NCBI GenBank assembly: GCA_903935205.1
Contig: CAIZQU010000147.1
Span: forward strand, 1 to 38,325
Source: an uncultured cyanobacterium
Lineage (GTDB): Bacteria; Cyanobacteriota; Cyanobacteriia; PCC-6307; Cyanobiaceae
Direction: 5' to 3'
Length of the DNA stretch: 38,325 nucleotides
The notes under the pieces were generated by a model, which saw nothing but the letters and a program-made list of their open reading frames with translations, was not told where the DNA came from and searched no databases. This document shows, piece by piece, positions 7,863-13,536 of this stretch; position 1 is the first letter of the stretch, and each line of letters opens with the position of its first letter. Position numbers and translations under genes: made by a program.

Positions 7863-8273
7863 ATGGCCACCCAGCAGGCCCCCGATTCTTTTGTGCGCTC
7901 CGGCGTCGGCCCAGGCGGGAGGATTCTCGGACTGGTGGCCCTACTGATGCTGGCCTTGTCTCTGCTGTTGTGGAGCCCGGCTGCCTGGGGGGCGGTGAGC
8001 GACCCGGTGGTTCTGCAGAGAGGCGCAAAACTTTTCAATAACCACTGCGCTGGCTGTCACATCAATGGCGGCAACGTCCTGCGACGCAACAAGACGCTGA
8101 GGCGTCAGGACCTGTTGCGTGAAGGCATCAATGGGCCCGCAGATGTGGCCCGGATCGCGGCCGCTGGAAAGGGGCAGATGTCAGGCTATGCCAAGGTTCT
8201 CGGTGAAGGTGGGGCTGATGCTGTCGGGGCTTGGGTCTGGAAGCAGGCGGAGCAGGGCTGGCCGCGCCGCTGA
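7863..8273 (+). CDS. c6-like cytochrome c, lumenal/periplasmic
   Basis: A 136-residue precursor. Residues 15-40 form a signal peptide (LGLVALLMLALSLLLWSPAAWGAV) that would deliver the protein to the thylakoid lumen or periplasm. The mature part has one haem site, CAGCH, preceded by L-F-N-N-H, and a c6-type continuation N-G-G-N-V-L-R-R-N-K-T-L. The probable axial Met lies in GQMSGYAKVL, and the C-terminal A-V-G-A-W-V-W-K-Q-A-E-Q-G-W matches the last helix of cyanobacterial cytochrome c6. Photosynthetic cytochrome c6 carries electrons from cytochrome b6f to photosystem I; c6-like paralogues have unclear roles. The missing M-P-A-F block (replaced by M-S-G-Y) suggests a paralogue rather than the main PetJ. 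It diverges from the GNAT gene. Confidence 0.85.
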   Translation: MATQQAPDSFVRSGVGPGGRILGLVALLMLALSLLLWSPAAWGAVSDPVVLQRGAKLFNNHCAGCHINGGNVLRRNKTLRRQDLLREGINGPADVARIAAAGKGQMSGYAKVLGEGGADAVGAWVWKQAEQGWPRR

Positions 8274-8360
8274 TTGATCTACGCCTCGGCTGCACCTGTG
8301 CCACGGCTTTCAGTGTCCCCAAACCGTTGTATCCGCTACAACCTCTGCGTAGACAGGTGT

Positions 8361-8373
8361 TGGTGTGAGAACC
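8361..8373 (+). promoter_or_regulatory. Leader motif shared by the two barrel genes (copy 1)
   Basis: TGGTGTGAGAACC occurs nine bases before the start codon of the first barrel gene and again, unchanged, before the second (9667-9679), each followed by a C/T-rich CCTTTTC stretch. No Shine-Dalgarno sequence is present in either leader. It may be part of the promoter/5' leader kept after gene duplication. Confidence 0.5.
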
Positions 8374-8381
8374 CCTTTTCC

Positions 8382-9251
8382 ATGACCAACAGCTTTCGCC
8401 TGGCTCTGCAGCGCGGCCTGAGCCTCGCTGCCGTCGCCGGTACCGCCCTCGCTGGCGCCCCCGTTCTGGCTGCCCCTGACGCCACCACCGTTGCCCAGGG
8501 CTACGGCACCACCACCACCGTGGAAGTGGTTGAGGTTGAGTCCGTTAATGGCTGGTACCTGACCGTTGGCGCCGGCGCTACCTGGCCCTCCAACCAGAAC
8601 TTCCATTTCAACGGCACCGATTACACCGGCAACCTCCGCTATGGCGGTGGTTTTTCGGTTGATGGTGGCCTCGGTTACGACTTCGGTGCCCTGCGTGCGG
8701 AACTGACCTACGGCTACTCCGCCCCGAGCCTGAATCACATTCATGTCCATGACGAAGGCACCTTCGATGCCTCCGGCAAGGTCAACAAGAATGATGTGAT
8801 GGCCAGCCTCTACTGGGATGTGATGCCCTGGGGCCGCTTCACCCCCTACATCGGTGGTGGTGTCGGCTACAGCAACCTCAGCACCCCCAGCTGGACTGTT
8901 GATGATGTTGATGGCACTCGCTATCGCTTCGGCAGCTCCAACATGGGTCTGTTCGGCTGGCAGGCCAAGGCTGGTGTGAGCTACGCCGCCACCTACAACC
9001 TGGACGTGTACGCCGAAGGCACCTACTCCGGCACCGAGGGTTATTCGACTGATCTGATCGACACCCAGACCTACAACGACTTCGGCGCCAAGCTCGGCTT
9101 CCGCTATCGCTTCGCCCAGCCCGCCGCCGTCGTCGTTGTTCCTGAGCCCGCCCCCGCTCCTGCCCCCGCTCCTGCCCCCGAGCCGGCTCCGATGCCCTCT
9201 CCCGAGCCCGCTCCCGCTCCTGCTCCCGAGCCGATCCGCGGCCTCTGGTGA
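8382..9251 (+). CDS. Outer-membrane beta-barrel protein, paralogue 1, with Pro-rich tail
   Basis: A 289-residue exported protein. Signal peptide: residues 1-30 with LSLAAVAGTALAGAPVLAAP. Then a barrel of the small OmpA/opacity type: G-W-Y-L-T-V-G-A-G opens the first strand, followed by FSVDGGLGYDFGALRAELTY, RFTPYIGGGVGYSNL, FGWQAKAGVSYAATYNLDVY and the terminal strand FGAKLGFRYRF, which ends in Phe like a beta-signal. After the barrel comes a tail of about 45 residues made of Pro-Ala-Pro and Pro-Glu-Pro units that ends in PEPIRGLW. There is no OmpA peptidoglycan domain; the tail may span the periplasm or be exposed. The start ATG at 8382 follows the leader motif shared with the paralogue. An intrinsic terminator lies 40 bp after the stop. 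Function as porin or structural surface protein is inferred. Confidence 0.82.
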   Translation: MTNSFRLALQRGLSLAAVAGTALAGAPVLAAPDATTVAQGYGTTTTVEVVEVESVNGWYLTVGAGATWPSNQNFHFNGTDYTGNLRYGGGFSVDGGLGYDFGALRAELTYGYSAPSLNHIHVHDEGTFDASGKVNKNDVMASLYWDVMPWGRFTPYIGGGVGYSNLSTPSWTVDDVDGTRYRFGSSNMGLFGWQAKAGVSYAATYNLDVYAEGTYSGTEGYSTDLIDTQTYNDFGAKLGFRYRFAQPAAVVVVPEPAPAPAPAPAPEPAPMPSPEPAPAPAPEPIRGLW

Positions 9252-9290
9252 TCCCCCTTGTCAGGCCCTTGGCTCTGACCGCAACCCGAT

Positions 9291-9317
9291 GGACCGGCTC
9301 AGGCCGGTCCTTTTTTT
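9291..9317 (+). terminator. Rho-independent terminator after barrel gene 1
   Basis: Inverted repeat GGACCGGC / GCCGGTCC (8-bp stem, 4-base loop) followed by seven T. It is almost the same hairpin as the one after the second barrel gene at 10636-10663. Confidence 0.9.
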
Positions 9318-9451
9318 GGCAGGCCATCGGGCGATTGCGAGTCCTGCCGTGCCCAGAACGGAGCAGATGGATGCTGGGCCCGGTCAACCGGACCAGTCCG
9401 GAGCCTTTGGAGCCAGGGCGCTGTTTGGAGGAGACGGTCACCTGTCCCTAA

Positions 9452-9475
9452 TTCGGTCAGCGCGAGCTGACCGAA
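9452..9475. other. Perfect 10-bp stem-loop with GCGA tetraloop
   Basis: TTCGGTCAGC and GCTGACCGAA are exact inverted copies around a four-base GCGA loop, a GNRA tetraloop if transcribed from the plus strand. It is not followed by a T-run, so it is not a standard terminator. It lies alone between two transcription units and could belong to a small RNA or be a protein-binding palindrome. Confidence 0.6.
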
Positions 9476-9666
9476 AGGAGGGGGGCTGCTGGCGTTAGGC
9501 CATGGCTTCAAACAGCCTGGTTTCAAGGCACCGTCTGGCAAGTGGAGGTCCAGATCCGCCAACAATCAACGGCGAATGCGCCGCTACAACAGCCAGCGCT
9601 TATGTGCCACGCCAATCAGTGTCCATGCAGAGAAGTATCTGCTGATGTATCTCCTTAGACCTTGTA

Positions 9667-9679
9667 TGGTGTGAGAACC
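9667..9679 (+). promoter_or_regulatory. Leader motif shared by the two barrel genes (copy 2)
   Basis: Second exact copy of TGGTGTGAGAACC, nine bases before the ATG of barrel gene 2. A TTGTATGG stretch just upstream could overlap a -10 element. Confidence 0.5.
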
Positions 9680-9688
9680 TTTTCACTG

Positions 9689-10570
9689 ATGTCCATCAGC
9701 ATTCGCAAGTGCTTCGTCCGTAATCTCAGCCTTGCGGCAGCCGCTGGCAGTGCCCTGCTTGGCACTCCCGTGTTCGCCGCCCCTGGGCTGACCAGCACCA
9801 CTCCTCAGATGGTGGCCCAGGCTGACAGCAGCACCGTCGTCGATGTGGTCGAGGTTGAATCCGTCAATGGCTGGTACTTGACCGTCGGTGCCGGCGCCGC
9901 CTGGCCCCTCAACCAACAGTTCCGCGGCATCCACGATTCCAACGTCTGGGATGGTCTGCGCCGCAATCCCCACGGTGAACTGGAATTCAATGGTGGCTTC
10001 TCCGTTGATGGTGGCCTTGGTTATGACTTCGGTGCCCTGCGTGCTGAGCTGACCTATGGCTATTCGGCGCCGAGCCTGGATAGCTTCTTCATGCGTTATA
10101 ATCCCGACAAGGTTTATAGCGCTAGCGGCAAGATCAATAAGAATGATGTGTTCGCCAGCCTCTACTGGGACATCATTCCTGCCGGCCGCTTCACCCCTTA
10201 CATCGGCGGTGGCATTGGCTACACCAACCTTGGAACTCCCAACTTCAAGGTTTTTGGTGAAAACACCGGCAGCTCCAACATCGGTCTGTTCGGCTGGCAG
10301 GCCAAGTTGGGTGTGGCTTACGCCATGGCTTACAACTGGGACATCTACGCCGAAGGCACCTACTCCGGCGCGACCGATTCCTGGGCTGAGGATGTCAAGT
10401 TCGGCAACTGGGATGACTTCGGCGCCAAGCTCGGCTTCCGCTATCGCTTCGCCCAGCCCGTCGTCGTGGTTGTGGCTCCGGAGCCCGCTCCAGCCCCCGC
10501 CCCCGAACCGGCCCCGATCCCTGCTCCCGAGCCGGCTCCTGCTCCCGAGCCGATCCGCGGCCTCTGGTGA
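9689..10570 (+). CDS. Outer-membrane beta-barrel protein, paralogue 2, with Pro-rich tail
   Basis: A 293-residue close paralogue of the preceding barrel protein, clearly a tandem duplicate: the same V-D-V-V-E-V-E-S-V-N-G-W-Y-L-T-V start of the mature part, FSVDGGLGYDFGALRAELTY, RFTPYIGGGIGYTNL and FGAKLGFRYRF blocks. The loops differ most (residues about 75-95 and 130-145), as expected for surface-exposed parts. The signal peptide is LSLAAAAGSALLGTPVFAAP. The tail is again Pro/Ala/Glu-rich and ends in the identical PEPIRGLW. The start ATG at 9689 is chosen because the shared leader motif precedes it by the same distance; a possible in-frame start at 9662 would make the motif coding. Its own terminator follows at 10636. 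Confidence 0.83.
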   Translation: MSISIRKCFVRNLSLAAAAGSALLGTPVFAAPGLTSTTPQMVAQADSSTVVDVVEVESVNGWYLTVGAGAAWPLNQQFRGIHDSNVWDGLRRNPHGELEFNGGFSVDGGLGYDFGALRAELTYGYSAPSLDSFFMRYNPDKVYSASGKINKNDVFASLYWDIIPAGRFTPYIGGGIGYTNLGTPNFKVFGENTGSSNIGLFGWQAKLGVAYAMAYNWDIYAEGTYSGATDSWAEDVKFGNWDDFGAKLGFRYRFAQPVVVVVAPEPAPAPAPEPAPIPAPEPAPAPEPIRGLW

Positions 10571-10635
10571 TCTGGTTGTGATCTGGGTTGGCCCTGCGAT
10601 GGCCTGAACGAGTCATCGACATCCCAGTTTCAAGA

Positions 10636-10663
10636 GGACCGGCTTTGGCCGGTCCTTTTTTTT
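10636..10663 (+). terminator. Rho-independent terminator after barrel gene 2
   Basis: GGACCGGC / GCCGGTCC, 8-bp stem with a TTTG loop, then eight T. Duplicate of the terminator after barrel gene 1, showing that the tandem duplication included the 3' flank. Confidence 0.92.
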
Positions 10664-10721
10664 GACGGTTCTTTTTCGACCGGTTCTCTCGCTGGAACGC
10701 GCGGCCGCGGGCAGCCGCTGC

Positions 10722-10988
10722 TCAGAAGGCCTGAATCCAGGGATAAACCGCCACCTCGGTCCAGATGCCCTGGCGCCAGTAGATGTCGTTCCTGACCAGC
10801 TCCTCGACCTGCGCCTGGTCCTCCGCTTCGTAGATGCCGAAGACGTGGCTGCTGGTTTCGGTGGGGCCGAGGGTGATCAGCACCCCGCTCTCCTTCTGAC
10901 GGCGCAGCCCCTCCAGGTGCTCCTCGCGGAAGGGGGTGCGGCGCTCCAGGGCGTCGGGGCAATAGGTGCCCCACAGCACGAATTTCAT
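10722..10988 (-). CDS. YCII-related protein
   Basis: An 88-residue protein of the YciI/YCII fold (ferredoxin-like dimeric alpha-beta barrel). Visible marks: MKFVLWGTYCPDALERRTPF at the start, the helix HLEGLRRQKESGVLITLGPT with the conserved G-x-L-x-x-G-P, then the second half with F-G-I-Y-E-A-E-D-x-A-Q-V-E-E-L-V-R-N-D and W-T-E-V-A-V-Y-P-W at the end. Family members often serve as small cytoplasmic enzymes or binding proteins; none has a well-defined role in cyanobacteria. It lies 76 bp downstream of trpA on the same strand and may be the last gene of the ndhL-DUF3007-trpA unit. Confidence 0.85.
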   Translation of the reverse strand: MKFVLWGTYCPDALERRTPFREEHLEGLRRQKESGVLITLGPTETSSHVFGIYEAEDQAQVEELVRNDIYWRQGIWTEVAVYPWIQAF

Positions 10989-11064
10989 GGCTCCAATAGC
11001 GCCTCAGGGCGCCGAGGCTGCCGCCCCAGTGTTTCACCCCACCGCAGATGGTGAGGGTTGGCAT

Positions 11065-11877
11065 TCAGGCATCGAGACCGGATCTGAGCTCCCGGCAGAA
11101 GGCCGCGGCGGCGTCCGGCACCGGCTGACCTGCGGCGCTGGCGGCCTCCATGGTCCGCACCAGGGCGCTGCCCACGATGGCGCCATCGGCCCCCCAGAGC
11201 CGCACCTGGCGGGCCTGTTCCGGCCCGGAGATGCCGAAGCCCACCGCCACGGGGATGCCGCCCTGGGCCTGGAGCTGCTGCACCAGGGGTTCGACCCGGG
11301 CCTCCAGGCTGCTGCGCACGCCGGTCACGCCGGTGACGCTGACCAGATAGGTGAAGCCACGGCTGCGCCGATGGATGCGGGCCATGCGCTCCGGTGGGGT
11401 TGTGGGTGCCACCAGCAGCACCAGATCAAGGCCCTCGGCCGCCGCGATCGGGGAGAGCTTCTCCGCTTCCTCCAGGGGCAGATCCGGCACGACCAGCCCG
11501 GCGGCGCCGGCGGAGGCGGCCTCGCGGCAGAAGGCCTCCATGCCCCGATTGAGCAGGGGGTTGCTGTAGGTGAACAGCACCACTGGTGTGCTGAGCCTGC
11601 CCTTGAGGTCCGCCAGCATGGCCAGCACGCGGCCCGGTGTGCTGCCCGCCGCCAGGGCCCGGCCGGCGGCCGCCTGGATCACAGGGCCATCAGCCAGGGG
11701 ATCGCTGTAGGGAATGCCCAGTTCGATCAGGTCGGCGCCTGCCTCCTGGAGGGCGATCAGGCTGGCGGCGGTGGTGGCCAGATCGGGATCGCCGGCCATC
11801 AGGAAGGGCATCAGGGCGCAGCGACCCTGCTGCTTCAAGGTCTGGAAACGGAGGGCGATGGGCGTGGAGCCGGTCAC
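11065..11877 (-). CDS. trpA: Tryptophan synthase alpha subunit
   Basis: A 270-residue TIM-barrel enzyme that splits indole-3-glycerol phosphate into indole and glyceraldehyde 3-phosphate; indole is channelled to TrpB. Diagnostic segments: [13 protein letters not shown] at the N-terminus; [19 protein letters not shown] with the catalytic Glu and Asp; the [11 protein letters not shown] block; [40 protein letters not shown]; and [13 protein letters not shown] with the phosphate-binding [12 protein letters not shown]. Length is normal. It starts with GTG at 11875-11877. It follows the DUF3007 gene by 60 bp, an order (ndhL, DUF3007, trpA) that I know from picocyanobacteria. No trpB or other trp gene is in the window, so the pathway is scattered, as is usual in this group. 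Confidence 0.97.
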   Translation of the reverse strand: MTGSTPIALRFQTLKQQGRCALMPFLMAGDPDLATTAASLIALQEAGADLIELGIPYSDPLADGPVIQAAAGRALAAGSTPGRVLAMLADLKGRLSTPVVLFTYSNPLLNRGMEAFCREAASAGAAGLVVPDLPLEEAEKLSPIAAAEGLDLVLLVAPTTPPERMARIHRRSRGFTYLVSVTGVTGVRSSLEARVEPLVQQLQAQGGIPVAVGFGISGPEQARQVRLWGADGAIVGSALVRTMEAASAAGQPVPDAAAAFCRELRSGLDA

Positions 11878-11937
11878 GGAAAGGCAGCAGAGATCGGAAT
11901 CCCCGACCGGCCGGAATGGCGCGGTGGTGCGGCGAGC

Positions 11938-12303
11938 CTATGGGGTCGGGGCGCCGGGCTCGGAGGAGGCTGGCTTGGAGGCGTCGCCCTCCAGGCCGAG
12001 CTCGGCCAGCAAGCGCTCCTGCTCCTGGGTTGGCAGGGCGGCGAAGCGGGCCTCGAGGGCGGCGTCGGTGGCGGCGTCGTAGCCGGCCCGATAGCGACGG
12101 CGTTGCTCGGAGAAGGTCATGCGACCGCTCACCACCCGCACCAGGTACGTGCCGGTCCAGCCGACCACCACGAGCAACAGCAGCACCGAGGCGGCGATGC
12201 CAGCCGAGAAGCCCTCAAAACCACTGGCCTGGAACAGGCCATAGCCGCCGGCTCCGAGGACGAGCAGGCCGAGGCCGAGCAACAGAACCTGACCCCTGGT
12301 CAC
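11938..12303 (-). CDS. DUF3007 family membrane protein
   Basis: A 121-residue protein with two transmembrane helices: [19 protein letters not shown] and [21 protein letters not shown]. It is followed by a cytoplasmic helical region ([16 protein letters not shown]) and a Pro/Ser-rich end. This matches DUF3007, a cyanobacterial and plastid family of unknown function normally encoded beside ndhL. It starts with GTG at 12301-12303, overlapping the ndhL stop as GTGA, which indicates translational coupling. The position suggests a link to the NDH-1 complex, but that is an inference from gene order only. Confidence 0.85.
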   Translation of the reverse strand: MTRGQVLLLGLGLLVLGAGGYGLFQASGFEGFSAGIAASVLLLLVVVGWTGTYLVRVVSGRMTFSEQRRRYRAGYDAATDAALEARFAALPTQEQERLLAELGLEGDASKPASSEPGAPTP

Positions 12304-12599
12304 GCTGCCTTGCCGCCCTGACCCTGAAGGCGGAAGTTGAGGAACGGGGCGAACAGGATCAGGCCGGGAAAGAAAAGGAACACCAAGCCATAGACGGCCG
12401 TCCGCTCGATCTTGCCCATCACCATCCAGCGCCGCTGCATCCACCAATAGAGAGCCAGGGGAACCGCCACCAGGTAGGTGCCGGCCAGGGCGCCGTAGAG
12501 GCCCAGGACCAGCAGGGTTTCGGTGCCGATTCCGGCGAGGGGACCAGGCAGGGCCACGGAATGCCAACGCTGTGGATCTGGGCGGAATCTAGGGCCCAT
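12300..12599 (-). CDS. ndhL: NAD(P)H-quinone oxidoreductase (NDH-1) subunit L
   Basis: A small membrane subunit specific to photosynthetic NDH-1, which carries cyclic electron flow and respiration in cyanobacterial thylakoids. Two transmembrane helices are visible, [23 protein letters not shown] and [20 protein letters not shown], separated by the typical [16 protein letters not shown] loop and followed by N-F-R. These blocks match NdhL closely. The ATG at 12597-12599 gives 99 residues, somewhat long for the family; a GTG at 12555-12557 would give 85 and a more typical N-terminus. Neither has a clear ribosome-binding site. It is the first gene of a minus-strand unit with DUF3007 and trpA. Confidence 0.9.
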   Translation of the reverse strand: MGPRFRPDPQRWHSVALPGPLAGIGTETLLVLGLYGALAGTYLVAVPLALYWWMQRRWMVMGKIERTAVYGLVFLFFPGLILFAPFLNFRLQGQGGKAA

Positions 12600-12914
12600 C
12601 GGTCGGCAGCGGCGGCGATGCCGGCGCTGGGGCCTGGCCCCCTGGGCCAGGGGAGGGCGGGGGAGCGAGGGGTGTGCGGCTGGCAGCAGGCCCGTTCAGG
12701 GGTCTCCCCGGGCGTGGCTGAGCAGCTGCCAATAAAAATCCCCGGTGCAGGAGCACCGGGGAGGCAGGTCAGGCTGTGGATGGCCTGGTACTGATGGACT
12801 ATTTCCTGCCGCTGGCTACAGCCATGGCAAGGAAATTTTCAAGGCAGAAGATGGGATCAGCCACCTGATGGGCCAGCTGTCTCCTGCCCCTAAGTGGTGA
12901 GGCGCTGGCAGGGA
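12600..12914. other. Intergenic region between hli and ndhL
   Basis: No gene seen. It holds the terminator of the hli gene at 12731-12762 and, between 12600 and 12720, the presumed promoter of the ndhL unit, in which I cannot pick out -35/-10 elements with confidence. Confidence 0.5.
12731..12762 (-). terminator. Rho-independent terminator of the hli gene
   Basis: Perfect 10-bp inverted repeat TCCCCGGTGC / GCACCGGGGA with a 4-base loop. On the minus strand it is followed by TTTTTATT, making it a strong terminator for the high-light-inducible protein gene about 150 bp upstream. Confidence 0.92.
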
Positions 12915-13058
12915 TCAGCCGAGACCGAGTTGGCCCAGGATGCCCTGGCCGGTGAGCAGCTCAGTGGCCAGGCCGATCACAAAACCCAGCATGGCCAGAC
13001 GGCCATTCCAGGTTTCAGCGAAGGCGACGAAGCCAAAGCGGGAGGTGGGTTCAGCCAT
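12915..13058 (-). CDS. hli: High-light-inducible protein (HLIP / one-helix CAB-like)
   Basis: A 47-residue protein with one transmembrane helix carrying the chlorophyll a/b-binding signature A-E-T-W-N-G-R-L-A-M-L-G-F-V-I-G (ExxNGRxAMxG), in which Glu and Asn/Arg bind chlorophyll. The helix continues into LATELLTGQGILGQLGL, typical for HLIPs. These proteins sit in thylakoids, bind chlorophyll and carotenoid, and protect photosystem II assembly under strong light. The ATG at 13056-13058 gives the usual length; the longer open frame upstream is spurious. It is monocistronic, with its own terminator at 12731-12762. Confidence 0.95.
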   Translation of the reverse strand: MAEPTSRFGFVAFAETWNGRLAMLGFVIGLATELLTGQGILGQLGLG

Positions 13059-13536
13059 GGGAGTTCGAGGTTTCGAAACTTGAAGTGACTGTAAAGCATC
13101 GTGAAGGGGGTGTTGGTAGCGGCGGCTGCCATGGGATGTTCGGAAATCCGAGCCTTCCCTTCCTCGAGGCCGGCCTGCGGCGGCTGCCAGGGCCAGGGTG
13201 GCACCCTGTGCTGGGGTCCGGGCCTGTTCCACCGCGGCTCCCCTACCCCTGGCCTGATTTGCTGGGCCAGGGACAGCCAGGGGTTTCGCCCGCAGGCCTG
13301 TTGCAGGCTTCAGTGGACCTGCTCTGCTCCTCCCCTGGTTGGGCGGATGCAGTCGGCAGGGCAGGCCGCCCGCCCCGGATATTCAGCCCCGCCTGCCGGG
13401 CCTGGCGCTGATCCGGGGGTCTGGACTGGCAGACGGACAACGCCAAGGCGGCCCCGTCAGGGGCCGCCAGGGGGTGGGGTTGACGCCCATGGGCGTCGAC
13501 GAGGGATTCAGGCTCGGCCCCGGTGGCTGGGCGGCG
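13059..13536. other. Intergenic region between chitinase and hli genes
   Basis: No gene recognised. The part next to hli should contain its promoter. A 9-bp perfect stem-loop (GGCGGCCCC / GGGGCCGCC, GTCA loop) lies at 13447-13468, 70 bp downstream of the chitinase stop on the minus strand; it has no T-run but may act in termination of the chitinase transcript. Confidence 0.45.

Larger units (their letters stand above)
9318..9688. other. Intergenic region between the barrel paralogues
   Basis: No convincing gene. It contains a perfect 10-bp hairpin at 9452-9475 and the 5' leader of the second barrel gene. The last 130 bases (9560-9688) are richer in A and T and probably contain the promoter of barrel gene 2. 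Confidence 0.5.
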
